Part shown: positions 51,745-62,374 of the stretch, in pieces
Position numbering within the stretch: the first letter of the stretch is position 1
Layout: each line of letters opens with the position of its first letter
Source of the DNA: Acinetobacter sp. ANC 4558
GTDB lineage: Bacteria; Pseudomonadota; Gammaproteobacteria; Pseudomonadales; Moraxellaceae
Reading direction: 5' to 3'
Assembly (NCBI RefSeq): GCF_002135375.1
Contig: NZ_NEGH01000001.1
Location: 363,442-427,441 of the forward strand
Length of the DNA stretch: 64,000 nucleotides
Notes under the pieces: model-generated
What the model was told of the DNA's origin: nothing
Seen by the model: only the letters and a program-made list of their open reading frames with translations
Databases searched by the model: none
Position numbers and translations under genes: made by a program

Positions 51745-54525
51745 ATGCCTGCACATCTGAAGTTTAAAAAGTCAACATTATATATGAGTATGACTTCCAT
51801 TATTCAGTGGAAGCATGCAAAACACGCATATATGGGCCTATTTTTAAGTTTTGTCAGTCATCAAACACTTGCTGAAAACATGAGTGATTTTTCTCATCTT
51901 CAGAAAAATTCAATTTATTCTTCAGAAATACAGACATCAGCGCACATTGAAAAACAGCTTACTACAAATTCAAAACAAGAAGTAACTGACAAGCTAGAAA
52001 AAATTGAATTGCCCGCAGATGAGAATATTCCTGATAGTTTACAAATGCTACAAGAACAATTAAATGAAAATGCAGATATTAAAGAATTTAAAAATATTAA
52101 TATTGATGATTTAGCACCACTGCCTTCATTTGACGTTAACCCAGCAATGGTCAACGAAATATTTGCCGTAGCGGATGAAGCAAAAAGTGAAGCTTTGGCA
52201 TATAGAGCAAATCAGAAAAATGAAATTACGGTGAGTGAGGCTACTCAACAGGAACTCGCGGAAATTAATTTTGCACCTGTAAATGTTGATCAACTCATGA
52301 CCACGATTCAAGCTGAAAGTAAAATTGTGGTCGATGCGAATGAAAAGGGTGCGACACTTCGGGATTTAGGTTTAGCCAGTGATCAAATTGAGGAACCTAA
52401 AAAGCTGAATGTTTTTAAAAGAATTTTATATTCTATTCGTCCTCCTAAGGACGAAGAAAATGCACCAGCAGAAAGAATTACAGCCCATGTACATTTAATA
52501 GATGATGGACGGAGCACCGCATTATCTAAAAAAGAAATTGCTGCTCAGCAAAAACTAAAAGACAATATTGAAGCGAAACTTTCTAGTTATACTGTTGAGG
52601 TATTTAGTGATTATTCGTCTGCCGTACCACAACTCAGGGCTTTATCTAAAAATGCAGCAGAAGCTGTTGGATTTTATAATGCCATTTTTCATTTTGAAAA
52701 AAAAGGCAGAGCAAGTTTAGATGTTTTTGTAGAACCGAATGATCCAGTTATTGTCGATAAGCAAGATATTGTATTTATTGGTGCAGGTGCAGATTTACCG
52801 CAATTTCAAGTAATTGGAATACTACCAGATTTGCAGGTTGGTGATATTTTAAATCAAGGATTATATACAAAGACCAAAGATCGAATTACTGAGGCCGCTT
52901 CAAGTAACGGATATTTTGATTCATATTGGCGTATTCATGATTTACAAATTTTGCAACCAGAAAATGAAGCGATTATTGATTTAAAATATGAAACTGGAAC
53001 ACGTTATCGCTTGGGTCCAGCAGAATTTATGATGAGTGATCCAACTAAAAAAATACCTTTAGATATGGATGTGTTAGAAAAAATGGTGCCATGGCAGGCT
53101 GGGCAAGATTATGCTTTATGGCGAGTGACGGGTTTGGTGAATAATTTAACCAATTCACGTTATTTTAATTACACACTAGTCGATACAATTATTCCAGATC
53201 CCATTGAAAAACCTTTAGAACTGACTCCAGATATACAAGCATTACTCAATGAAGAAGATGCTCCCGAAGAGTTACGAACACGATTAAATCCAACTGATAG
53301 CCCAATTTCAAATAAAGAAGTGACTCAAAATGTTGTAAATGAAGCTGAATTTGCAGGAACAGTGCAAAATATTGATAAAAATAAAGCCCTCATTCAACCA
53401 ACACTTATAGAAGAGAATATAGAAGAAGAAGCCAAAAAAGCAGCAGAAACTGAACGTCTTAAAGCATTAGCCCGACAAGAACATACCGTTCCAGTACTCG
53501 TTACATTGAATGCAGATCGTCTCAACAGTATTGAGACTGGTTTAGGTTATGGATCAGACACAGGTGTACGTTTACGTACTCAGTATCGTCGTGCAATTGT
53601 GAATAGACGAGGACATTCTTTTGATGCGAACTTGGAGTTATCACAAATCCGTCAAGCGATAGAAGGGCGCTATAATATTCCATATAATCATCCATTGAAT
53701 GATTATATTACTTTAGTAGGTGGTTATGAGCGAGAAGAACGAAAAAATGTGAGTGCAGATGGGAACTTGATGATTGAAACAGGCGTGGCTGGAATAGATA
53801 GAGTCATCAAAAACCCGCGCGGAAGTTGGCAACATACATGGAGTACACGTTATCGTTTAGATCGTTTAACTGAAAAAGGAATTTTTAATAAAGATGATAT
53901 TCCAGATTGGTTTCTTGCAAATACCAAACCACAGCAAGAATCTTTGTTATTTGGGTATGAAATTTCAAGAATAGATGCAGATAAACGTGTTAACCCAACC
54001 AAAGGGATTAGCCAAAACTATAAAGTTGAACTTGGTAGTAAAAATTTACTCAGTGATACGGACATGGCAATTGTTAACGCAGGCTGGAAGTTTCTATTTT
54101 CTTATGGAGAAAATGCCAATAACCAAGTTCTTGGACGTGCGAATTTAGGTTATATTTTTACTAAAGACTTTAATGAAGTACCGTATAATTTAAGATATTT
54201 TGCAGGGGGAGATCAAACGATACGTGGGTTTGATTATAAGTCATTATCTCCAAAAGAGTTTGGTTTTAAAATCGGTGGGCAGGCACTAGCTGTTGGTTCA
54301 CTTGAATATAATTATCAATTTATCGAAGGATGGCGAGCTGCTGTTTTTAGTGATTTTGGTAATGCTTATGATAAAAACTTTAGTAATCCAACTGCATATA
54401 GTGTGGGGGTTGGGTTACGTTGGGCATCTCCGATTGGACCAATTCGTATCGACTTAGCATCTGGTATTTCAGATAAAGAAGATCGTCCGATTCGTTTACA
54501 TTTCTTTATTGGTCCACAAATTTAA
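51745..54525 (+). CDS. tamA: TamA, outer membrane subunit of the translocation and assembly module, enlarged
   Basis: The C-terminal part (about residues 590-926) is an Omp85 barrel with G-L-G-Y-G-S-D-T-G, the R-G-F motif (Q-T-I-R-G-F-D-Y) and a terminal F-I-G-P-Q-I strand. POTRA domains span about 235-480. With 926 residues it is much longer than E. coli TamA (577). The extra length is an acidic N-terminal segment (about 45-230) and a charged insertion (about 485-578) just before the barrel. A signal region ends near L-A-E-N (residue 44). tamB follows 21 bp downstream. TamA/TamB insert outer membrane proteins and help lipid transport. Confidence 0.9.
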   Translation: MPAHLKFKKSTLYMSMTSIIQWKHAKHAYMGLFLSFVSHQTLAENMSDFSHLQKNSIYSSEIQTSAHIEKQLTTNSKQEVTDKLEKIELPADENIPDSLQMLQEQLNENADIKEFKNINIDDLAPLPSFDVNPAMVNEIFAVADEAKSEALAYRANQKNEITVSEATQQELAEINFAPVNVDQLMTTIQAESKIVVDANEKGATLRDLGLASDQIEEPKKLNVFKRILYSIRPPKDEENAPAERITAHVHLIDDGRSTALSKKEIAAQQKLKDNIEAKLSSYTVEVFSDYSSAVPQLRALSKNAAEAVGFYNAIFHFEKKGRASLDVFVEPNDPVIVDKQDIVFIGAGADLPQFQVIGILPDLQVGDILNQGLYTKTKDRITEAASSNGYFDSYWRIHDLQILQPENEAIIDLKYETGTRYRLGPAEFMMSDPTKKIPLDMDVLEKMVPWQAGQDYALWRVTGLVNNLTNSRYFNYTLVDTIIPDPIEKPLELTPDIQALLNEEDAPEELRTRLNPTDSPISNKEVTQNVVNEAEFAGTVQNIDKNKALIQPTLIEENIEEEAKKAAETERLKALARQEHTVPVLVTLNADRLNSIETGLGYGSDTGVRLRTQYRRAIVNRRGHSFDANLELSQIRQAIEGRYNIPYNHPLNDYITLVGGYEREERKNVSADGNLMIETGVAGIDRVIKNPRGSWQHTWSTRYRLDRLTEKGIFNKDDIPDWFLANTKPQQESLLFGYEISRIDADKRVNPTKGISQNYKVELGSKNLLSDTDMAIVNAGWKFLFSYGENANNQVLGRANLGYIFTKDFNEVPYNLRYFAGGDQTIRGFDYKSLSPKEFGFKIGGQALAVGSLEYNYQFIEGWRAAVFSDFGNAYDKNFSNPTAYSVGVGLRWASPIGPIRIDLASGISDKEDRPIRLHFFIGPQI

Positions 54526-54546
54526 TATGAAGGTTTAATTTAAAAT

Positions 54547-57500
54547 ATGGCTGACGTTCAACAGCAATCTGAAGCACCAGCACCGCTTCCACCAAAGCGT
54601 AAATTATTTAAAAGTATTGTACTTTCACTTTTGTTCGTGCTGATTTTTATTGTTGCAGCTTTAGCGGTAATGTTTTCTACCGATAAAGGAAGTAAGTTTC
54701 TTTTAGATAGTGTATTAGAAAGACAACATATCATTAAATATGAATATGAAAAGGGAAATTTACTACAAGGTATCGCGCTCAAAAATATTTTGGTAACTTT
54801 AGAAAGTGTTGATGTGAAAATTGATCGCGCAGAAATATCCTTAGGTTGGCGAGCAGTTTTAAATAAAGAAATTCATTTACGTTATGCAGATGTACAACGT
54901 TTAAAGGTCATCATGAAAGGACCACCAAGTCATGAACCTTTTAAGTTTAATGAAATTAAATTACCCTTTGTTTTAAGGTTAAATCGGGCAGATGTCGATC
55001 ATTTACAGATTCAGACAGCAACCGCAACAGAAGTTGATTTTTATAGTATTCATTTAGAAAATACGTTGTGGAAAGAAACACGCCTTGATTTCAAGAATAT
55101 TTATATGGATATGGGGTATTTGAATGTCCGAAATGCCGTTGGATATATTAATTTTTCAGGAAAATATCCGCTGAGTTTACGTGCATCAGTGAATTTACCC
55201 TCATTACATGAAAGTTTAAATGTTCATGATATTTTTGTCGTTGCTAAAGGTTCACTGGATACTATTCAAGCTGGTTTTGCGACACAAACCCCAGATATGT
55301 TAACGGGATGGGGCGTTATTCATCCTGTTCGTGACGGCGTACCAATGAATGGTGCATTAAAATTAAATCAATATCATCTTCCAATTTTACCAGAGCAAAA
55401 ATTATTTGCAGAAAAAGGTGAGATTCGATTCATTGGGAATTCACATGGATTAAATTTTGAATTAAAAACAGATCTCCGTGGAAAAGATATTCCTAAGGGT
55501 GAATATACAGCGGTGATGCATACCGATTATATCCATCAATTAGACATTAAGAACTTTAATGGTCAACTGATGCAAGGCAGTATCAATCTTGCAGGAATTG
55601 TAGATTGGGAAAAGTCAGTTCATTGGAATTTAGAAGGACGCTTAGATCATTTAGATGCAAACGATCCAATTATTCCGACCATTGTAAAAGAATTTTTACC
55701 TGAAAAATTAAACGCTAAAATTGCCTCTAAAGGCGATTTAGCAAAAGGTTTACACGTAACAGGATTGGTCGATTTTGATGAGTATGAAACATGGGATTTG
55801 TCTTTAAATCAAAACGAAGCAGAACCAAATAAGTTTGAACCAATGTTACTTGATGTTCATTGGAAAAATATTGACCGAGCAATGCCATATATTGGTTGGT
55901 TAAAAAGCAATACGGGTGATGTGAAGATAAAATTGCTTGAAAAACAAGAAGACATTCAATTTTCTACAACTATTTTGGCACATGAGAAAAGTGCATTACC
56001 ATTAGGACAATATCAGGCTCAATTAAATATTAAAGAGAATCATTTAAATATTCCTACTTTAAGTTATGTGAATGGAACAGGCAGCTTAAAAGGGAATGCC
56101 GTTGTTAATTTACCAACTGATAAGCAACAATTGAAATGGAATGCAGCACTTAAAGCGACTCATTTTAATCCTCAAAGTATCGCTGCTGCTGCACCTATTA
56201 ATTTATTAAATGGCGAATTAAGCGCCAATGGTTATGAAAAACCTAATCAACAAATTATTCATTTAAATGCAATTAATTTAAATGGGCGTTTAGATGGTTC
56301 TAATGAAATTGTTCATTTAACAGGAAAGAGTACAGCTGCTGTTTTATTTAAAGATGAAAAAGCAGGCGGTGGTTTTAAAAGTTTTGCGGTCCAATATGAT
56401 GGTGCACTAAAAGCTGATGCTATACCAGGCAGTGCCGGTGTATTAAAAGCAACTGTTGCAGGCACGACTGACTATATTAAAATTACAAATTTATATCATG
56501 ATGGTATTGCTGGAAAAATTGCTGCAAATGGGATGTTAAATTTAAATAATGGTGTGGGTTGGGATATCAATGCATCATTGGTACATTTTAAACCCCATTA
56601 TTTTGCACAAAGTGTTCGCGGTGAAATTTCTGGAATCGTTCATTCCGAAGGAACATGGTCTGATGCTTTGAAAAAAGTAAAAATTTCAAAGTTAAATCTA
56701 GCAGGAACAATTAACAATAAACCGGTACGTGGTACGGGTAATTTAGCATTGATTTTGTCGAATAAAAATGCGGCTGTACCTGAACAATTTGAAGCCAATA
56801 ATTTATTTTTAAGTTATGCACAAAATCAGTTACAAGCCTCTGGTAATCAACAAAGTTTAAAAATTAAAGTTAATGCGCCAGCTTTACGAGAGGTATATGC
56901 AGGATTAAAAGGTCGTGCATATGGCTATCTAGATATTCAGTCTAAACCTCACTTAAAAGTTTTAGCAAACTTAGCTGTTGATAATTTAAGTTTTAATAAT
57001 ATTTTTAATATCCAAAAAATTCGGGTGCAAGGTGAATTGCCTGCTTCAGATAATTTACCATCACAATTGATTGCAAGTTTAACATCACTCCGTAGTGGTC
57101 AAAGAGAGATTCAACAGGCTGAAATATCAATTACGGGCACACGAAAAGCACATATTGCAAAATTAAGTGCTGAAAATAAATATACACAGTTTTTTGTACA
57201 GCTGGCTGGCGGATTTAATGCACAAAATGATTGGTTGGGTCAAATTCAAAAAGGAGATTTAGATTCCTTTAGAACGCGTTTGACTCAAGTGCAAAATGCA
57301 TCAGTGATTTATAATCCAAATAATAATGAACTCTTTGTTGGTGCACATTGTTGGGCAAGTAAAGGAAGTCAGCTTTGCTTTGATCAGCCAATTAAAATCA
57401 GTGCAAATAAAGGCAATGTATCTTTTATTACGGAGAATCTAGATTTAGGAGACTTTGCTGCATTTATGCCAGAAGGTTTAGCATTGACGGGTAAGCTAAA

Positions 57501-59055
57501 TGGTTATGCGAGAGCTTCGTGGGCACATGGAAAAAAACCGAATATTGATGCAAAAATTATTACTCAAAATGGTCTTTTAGGAATTGCAGATACAGATTCT
57601 GGGGAAGTTGGTTCTAATTTACCTTATGAGCAAGTGGCTTTAATTGCAAAGAGTGTGGCTGAAGGTTTACAAATTCGTTTGGATGTGAAAACACCTGCAA
57701 TTGGTACAGGGTATGCAAATGTTATTATTGATCCTTATAGTGATAATAAAAATATGCGTGGGGAAGTGGCATTTAATGAAATTGATTTAAAAGTCTTTAA
57801 ACCATTTATTCCAGATGTTCGAAAAATGGGGGGTATTTTATCTTTTGCTGGAAAAGTACATGGTTCTTTAACTGAGCCATTACTCACAGGTGAAATGCGT
57901 CTGAAAAATGGTGAAATTAGTATGATTTCACTCCCCGTCAATTTGACGAATATCCAAATATATACCGCAATCCGACAAGATTCAGCATCAATTAATGGTG
58001 CATTTAACAGTGGGCAAGGGGTTGGAAACCTAACAGGAAATATTAATTGGAAAGGTGAGCCTAAAATTCAATTGAATTTGAAAGGTGAAAATTTATTAGT
58101 TCGCCAAGCGCCGTTAATCACTGCACTTGTGACGCCTAATATGTCATTGGAAGCTTATCCATTAAAAAGAACATTAAAGGTTGATGGAAATATATTGATT
58201 CCAAGGGCTTTAATCTCTATGCCTGAGTCTTCAGAACCTGTGACTGAAGTTTCTCCAGATGCGCGTGTGATACAGGCAGGAAAAAATCAATTAGAAATAT
58301 TAAAAGCGGCAAAACCATGGAAAATTGAGACAAAAATTGATTTACGATTAGGAAATCAGGTGATATTTCAAGGTTTTGATAGTCGATTCCCATTGGTTGG
58401 TCGCCTGTATTTATCTCAAGTAGGAAGTGAAGCTGCGATGCGAGCAAATGGTGCTATTGGCGTCAGTCAACAAGTAACATTTGAAGCTTATGGGCAGTCT
58501 TTAAATTTAAATAAAGCAATCGCACGTTTTAATGGTCCTTTATCCAATCCAACATTGGATGTTGATACGAGTAAAAGTATTCAAGGTAACTTAGTTGGCG
58601 TCAGAGTTTCTGGTACCGCATCTAGCCCTAATATTCGAATTTATAATGATGCAGGTTTGTCGGAACAAGAGGCATTGAATGCCTTGCTGACTGGGCGTAT
58701 TAATGATGGTTCTGGTTCTTTTGCAGGAACAGCGGGCTTTAAATCTGATGTTAATAACACTATTGCAGCTGCAGGCTTAAGTATGGGGCTTGGAAGTACA
58801 CGGGCATTTACCAATGAAATTGGTCGAACATTTGGTCTCAGTGGTTTGGCTTTAGATGCGCGTGGTGATGGTGATGATACACAGGTGAGCCTAACGGGAT
58901 ATATCACTCCTGATTTATTTATTCGATATGGTGTAGGTGTATTTAGTTCAGTTAATAAATTGACTCTGCGATATCAATTAAATAAACGCTTTTATTTAGA
59001 AGCAAGTCAATCTTTAGAAAAAGCGATAGACTTTTTCTATAATTGGAAATTTTAA
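54547..59055 (+). CDS. tamB: TamB, inner-membrane-anchored bridging protein
   Basis: This 1502-residue protein has a single N-terminal transmembrane segment (about residues 22-44, L-F-V-L-I-F-I-V-A-A-L-A-V-M) and a long beta-taco (AsmA-like repeat) body. The conserved TamB C-terminal domain (about 1130-1502) contains N-A-L-L-T-G-R, G-L-S-G-L-A-L-D-A-R-G-D-G-D-D-T-Q-V-S-L-T-G-Y-I-T-P-D-L-F-I-R-Y-G-V-G-V-F. It spans the periplasm to reach TamA. It is co-transcribed with tamA. The length is at the upper end of the family. Confidence 0.92.
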   Translation: MADVQQQSEAPAPLPPKRKLFKSIVLSLLFVLIFIVAALAVMFSTDKGSKFLLDSVLERQHIIKYEYEKGNLLQGIALKNILVTLESVDVKIDRAEISLGWRAVLNKEIHLRYADVQRLKVIMKGPPSHEPFKFNEIKLPFVLRLNRADVDHLQIQTATATEVDFYSIHLENTLWKETRLDFKNIYMDMGYLNVRNAVGYINFSGKYPLSLRASVNLPSLHESLNVHDIFVVAKGSLDTIQAGFATQTPDMLTGWGVIHPVRDGVPMNGALKLNQYHLPILPEQKLFAEKGEIRFIGNSHGLNFELKTDLRGKDIPKGEYTAVMHTDYIHQLDIKNFNGQLMQGSINLAGIVDWEKSVHWNLEGRLDHLDANDPIIPTIVKEFLPEKLNAKIASKGDLAKGLHVTGLVDFDEYETWDLSLNQNEAEPNKFEPMLLDVHWKNIDRAMPYIGWLKSNTGDVKIKLLEKQEDIQFSTTILAHEKSALPLGQYQAQLNIKENHLNIPTLSYVNGTGSLKGNAVVNLPTDKQQLKWNAALKATHFNPQSIAAAAPINLLNGELSANGYEKPNQQIIHLNAINLNGRLDGSNEIVHLTGKSTAAVLFKDEKAGGGFKSFAVQYDGALKADAIPGSAGVLKATVAGTTDYIKITNLYHDGIAGKIAANGMLNLNNGVGWDINASLVHFKPHYFAQSVRGEISGIVHSEGTWSDALKKVKISKLNLAGTINNKPVRGTGNLALILSNKNAAVPEQFEANNLFLSYAQNQLQASGNQQSLKIKVNAPALREVYAGLKGRAYGYLDIQSKPHLKVLANLAVDNLSFNNIFNIQKIRVQGELPASDNLPSQLIASLTSLRSGQREIQQAEISITGTRKAHIAKLSAENKYTQFFVQLAGGFNAQNDWLGQIQKGDLDSFRTRLTQVQNASVIYNPNNNELFVGAHCWASKGSQLCFDQPIKISANKGNVSFITENLDLGDFAAFMPEGLALTGKLNGYARASWAHGKKPNIDAKIITQNGLLGIADTDSGEVGSNLPYEQVALIAKSVAEGLQIRLDVKTPAIGTGYANVIIDPYSDNKNMRGEVAFNEIDLKVFKPFIPDVRKMGGILSFAGKVHGSLTEPLLTGEMRLKNGEISMISLPVNLTNIQIYTAIRQDSASINGAFNSGQGVGNLTGNINWKGEPKIQLNLKGENLLVRQAPLITALVTPNMSLEAYPLKRTLKVDGNILIPRALISMPESSEPVTEVSPDARVIQAGKNQLEILKAAKPWKIETKIDLRLGNQVIFQGFDSRFPLVGRLYLSQVGSEAAMRANGAIGVSQQVTFEAYGQSLNLNKAIARFNGPLSNPTLDVDTSKSIQGNLVGVRVSGTASSPNIRIYNDAGLSEQEALNALLTGRINDGSGSFAGTAGFKSDVNNTIAAAGLSMGLGSTRAFTNEIGRTFGLSGLALDARGDGDDTQVSLTGYITPDLFIRYGVGVFSSVNKLTLRYQLNKRFYLEASQSLEKAIDFFYNWKF

Positions 59056-59545
59056 TGGTTTGAAAATCTTTATCTGTAGAAGAAATTATTATTTATTTTC
59101 AATACATTAAAAAGTGATATGAATTTCTAAGAAAGGTCAGGTTTAAAATACAAACGTTGAGTTTGTAAATTAGACCTGAAGTAAAACTTAAATATTTTAG
59201 ATTAGACTTAAACTGGGTTTAGTTTTAAAACCTTTTGTTTACTGAAAATTAGAGGATTGGTTTTTATATCTGGTCTTTTTATTTTTAAGATATATCATAG
59301 AAAATCAAATGCAATATTATTTCGAAATTTATCCGTAGAGTTAATTAAATCAATTGTTTTGTTCTCTGATTTGGATGGTCGATTTAAAATCTATTGCTAA
59401 ATATATATTTAGATGATTAAACAATAGAAATTTTTTTGGTGGTTCTGACCACATTGTTATTTTGATTATATCTAGACAAAATGTGGCATCTGTCAAAATA
59501 TACATATGATATGAAAGTTTATATTAATCGTGAAATGGATTATTA
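59056..59545. other. Intergenic region downstream of tamB
   Basis: 490 bp hold no gene. A structured hairpin at 59137-59179 (outer TCAGGTTTA with TAGACCTGA including a G-U pair, inner ACAAAC with GTTTGT) lies about 80 bp after tamB and may be its terminator, although the T tract is poor. Confidence 0.5.
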
Positions 59546-60250
59546 ATGAGTCGTTCTACTCGCCTTCTTATTTTATTACAAGCATTACGTGGTCGTCGTA
59601 AAGCTGTAACAGCATCCGTATTGGCATGCGAATTGGATGTATCTGAACGAACAATTTATCGTGATATTGCGAGTTTGATTGCAAGCGGAGCTCCAATTCG
59701 AGGAGAAGGAGGTGTTGGGTATATACTTGAAGCAGGACTATTTCTTCCGCCTCTTATGTTAAGTGAAGAAGAAATAGATGCACTTTTACTTGGTTTAAGT
59801 TATGTCGATCAGCGCGGTGATTCTATTTTACGTCAGGCAGCGCAAGTTGCTCGCGCTAAAATTATCAGTGTATTACCCTCGAAAATAGAGGCTGCTGTAA
59901 GAATGCCAATCTCGGATGCAGGCCCACATGATCGAAACTTTCCTACCGATATCATTCCTTTGGAAGTCTTTAGAATTTCAATTCAAAATCAGCAAAAAAT
60001 AATCATTACATATTTAGATGAGCATAAAAATCAGACTGAACGTGTAATTTGGCCAATTCAACTTGGTTTTTTAGAGAATGTTCGAATTGTGACTGCTTGG
60101 TGTGAGTTACGACAGGCTTTTCGATTTTTTAGAACGGATCGTATTTTGACTGCTATACCAAGTATTCGTTACCCAAAACAACGTGCAATATTATTGAATG
60201 AGTTTGAGCGTGAGTTTGCTATTCCAATTGAGCCGAGTGAGTCACCCTGA
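59546..60250 (+). CDS. YafY-type regulator: HTH plus WYL domain
   Basis: This 234-residue protein has a DeoR-like helix-turn-helix (residues 1-60: S-R-S-T-R-L-L-I-L-L-Q-A-L, L-D-V-S-E-R-T-I-Y-R-D-I) and a C-terminal WYL-type domain (about 135-205). The eponymous W-Y-L is changed to T-A-W-C-E-L, as in many YafY proteins. WYL proteins sense nucleotides or other ligands and often control stress or mobile functions. An NTF2-like gene follows about 120 bp later on the same strand and could be the target. No ligand is known. Confidence 0.85.
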   Translation: MSRSTRLLILLQALRGRRKAVTASVLACELDVSERTIYRDIASLIASGAPIRGEGGVGYILEAGLFLPPLMLSEEEIDALLLGLSYVDQRGDSILRQAAQVARAKIISVLPSKIEAAVRMPISDAGPHDRNFPTDIIPLEVFRISIQNQQKIIITYLDEHKNQTERVIWPIQLGFLENVRIVTAWCELRQAFRFFRTDRILTAIPSIRYPKQRAILLNEFEREFAIPIEPSESP

Positions 60251-60370
60251 CACAAACTGTCAGGGGACATCGTGTATTCTTTTGATATGAAAACATAGAA
60301 TCATTGAATAGTTACGTAATGATTCATATGCTTTTCTTTGGCTTAAATGACTAGAAACTGGAATAATATC

Positions 60371-60787
60371 ATGAGTAATAATCAATACATTTATAGAAAA
60401 CAAGCGGAACCATTTTTTAATATTGTAATGGAAGGATTAAGCGGTGAAGTTGATGGTGAGAATTTTTGGGAGGTTATGGCTGAAGATGTAATTTTTGACT
60501 TTATTTACGATATTCCGGGCTTTACGAATCAAATCAAAGGTCGTGATGCTTATTATGAGTGGTTTAAAAGTTATTCTATGGAGTTACATTCCGCAGATGA
60601 TTTAAACATTTATAAAACTGAAAATGGCAATATCATTATTTTAGAATATGCTGTTCATGGCATAAACCCAAGTACTGGTAAGGCTTATAATAATAAATTT
60701 TGTTCAATTATAACGATTAAGAATCGTAAAGTTGTCTATTGGCGAGATTATATGGATACACTTGCTGTGATGAGAACGCAGCATTAA
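60371..60787 (+). CDS. NTF2/SnoaL-like protein
   Basis: ATG 60371 (MSNNQYIYRK) gives 138 residues; an upstream ATG at 60347 adds eight. The protein shows the cone-shaped NTF2-like pattern: F-W-E-V-M-A-E-D-V-I-F-D-F, G-R-D-A-Y-Y-E-W-F, and the ending Y-N-N-K-F-C-S-I-I-T-I-K-N-R-K-V-V-Y-W-R-D-Y-M-D, typical of SnoaL_2 proteins. Such folds bind or isomerise small hydrophobic ligands; none is evident. It follows a YafY regulator and ends in a terminator. Confidence 0.78.
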   Translation: MSNNQYIYRKQAEPFFNIVMEGLSGEVDGENFWEVMAEDVIFDFIYDIPGFTNQIKGRDAYYEWFKSYSMELHSADDLNIYKTENGNIIILEYAVHGINPSTGKAYNNKFCSIITIKNRKVVYWRDYMDTLAVMRTQH

Positions 60788-61146
60788 ATACGTTTGAATT
60801 GAAACATCATATAAAAAGCTCACTCGAATCAGTGGGTTTTTTGAGTGAGTATTAGTCCTTCACATGAATATATAAATATTAATTTGATCTAAAATGACAT
60901 AAGTCAATATGACGATACGTAACAGTAATGTGTTATATATTAACAATAATAATTATGAAATTAAGATGCTTTAAAATTAAGATAATAAATCGGATATGAA
61001 ATAAAAAGTAATGCTCTAAAAGTTAAGTTTTCTATAAAATAAGGATCAATAAAGTACATATAAAAGAATGTAATTTGTAGCGTTTTTGGGATTGATGGTA
61101 TTAAAAGGTTCATGAATATTATTTAAAATTAAATAGGATTAAGTGC
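60788..61146. other. Intergenic region with terminator, otherwise AT-rich
   Basis: Apart from the terminator at 60814-60842 no feature is seen. The right part should hold the promoter of the Ntn hydrolase gene. Confidence 0.5.
60814..60842 (+). terminator. Terminator after the NTF2-like gene
   Basis: AAAAGCTCACT (60814-60824) pairs with AGTGGGTTTTT through 11 pairs including two G-U wobbles, around a CGAATC loop, with TTTTTT at the end. Confidence 0.75.
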
Positions 61147-62130
61147 ATGTGTACAAGAGTTGTTTATCTGGGGGAAAATGGTCGTGTAATGACAGCACGG
61201 TCAATGGATTGGAAAGTAGACGTACATACTAATTTATGGATTTTTCCTCGCCAAATAAAACGAAATGGACTAGCGGGTCCTCAGTCCATTGAATGGACCT
61301 CAAAATATGGCAGTGTTATTGCATCAGGATATGATATTTCAACGACTGATGGGATCAATGAGAAAGGTTTGGTTGCAAACTTATTGTGGCTTGTTGAATC
61401 AGCCTACCCAGATCATACAACAAATACAAAAGCATCTTTAAATATTTCATTATGGGCGCAATATATCTTAGATAATTATGCAACGGTAGAAGAGGCAGTA
61501 GAAGCACTTGAAAAAGAACCGTTAACTGTAAAGACGGATACTGTTCCTGGTGAAGAACGTCTAGCAACGTTACATTTATCTATTTCGGATGCTTCAGGTG
61601 ATAGTGCGATTGTTGAGTATATTGATGGTCAACAAGTGATCCATCATAGTCGTGAATATCAAGTTATGACGAACTCTCCTATATTTGAAAAGCAGTTGGC
61701 TTTAAATGCATATTGGCAACAAATTGGTGGTACAGTGATGTTGCCTGGAACAAATCGTGCATCAGATCGATTTGCTCGTGCTTCATTTTATATTAATGCA
61801 ATTCCTAAAAATGCCAATCAACGTGATACGCTTGCCAGTGTATTTGGGGTCATTCGAAATGCTTCTGTACCATTTGGTTTAAATACTAAAGATGAGCCAA
61901 ATATTTCATCTACGCGTTGGCGTACAGTGGTCGACCATCAAAATGGTTTATATTTCTTTGAGTCAGCCACATCACCAAGTATTTTTTGGGTGGACTTAAA
62001 TGACATTGATTTTGAGCAGAGTGAAATTAAAGTTTTGGCACTTGGTGCAAACCAAGAAAATATTTATTCAAGTAAAGCGAATTCAGCATTTAAAATTTCT
62101 GAACCTTTCCAGTTTTTAGGAATTTCTTAA
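61147..62130 (+). CDS. Choloylglycine hydrolase/penicillin V acylase-family Ntn hydrolase
   Basis: This 327-residue protein begins M-C-T-R-V-V-Y, placing the catalytic Cys directly after Met so that removal of Met exposes the nucleophile. Other family positions are visible: R-S-M-D-W near residue 18 (Arg and Asp of the active site), G-I-N-E-K-G-L near residue 75, and M-T-N-S-P near residue 177. There is no signal peptide, so a cytoplasmic linear amide hydrolase is expected. Members act on penicillin V, bile-salt conjugates or acyl-homoserine lactones. The adjacency to an OXA beta-lactamase 245 bp downstream is notable but may be chance. Confidence 0.86.
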   Translation: MCTRVVYLGENGRVMTARSMDWKVDVHTNLWIFPRQIKRNGLAGPQSIEWTSKYGSVIASGYDISTTDGINEKGLVANLLWLVESAYPDHTTNTKASLNISLWAQYILDNYATVEEAVEALEKEPLTVKTDTVPGEERLATLHLSISDASGDSAIVEYIDGQQVIHHSREYQVMTNSPIFEKQLALNAYWQQIGGTVMLPGTNRASDRFARASFYINAIPKNANQRDTLASVFGVIRNASVPFGLNTKDEPNISSTRWRTVVDHQNGLYFFESATSPSIFWVDLNDIDFEQSEIKVLALGANQENIYSSKANSAFKISEPFQFLGIS

Positions 62131-62374
62131 ATACTCATATAGTAAGTCTGGGTAAAAGATAATACTGATATGTTTGAAACTAAACATAATGTATATGACA
62201 GTATATAAATTAATGTAAAAGTCATATAAATAGTGATGTGGTATCGTTGGGGGGGATGGTGCTACATTCATGTAATATATTTACATAAAACAACATAATA
62301 TATGAAATTTAATTGGATAAATTAATACAATAATCCACTAATTTTTCATCACAATTGTTCCATCTGAGTTTACT

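Noticed and set aside
62131..62374. Search for an insertion sequence or hybrid promoter upstream of the OXA gene
   Set aside because: No inverted repeats, transposase frame or target duplication were seen.
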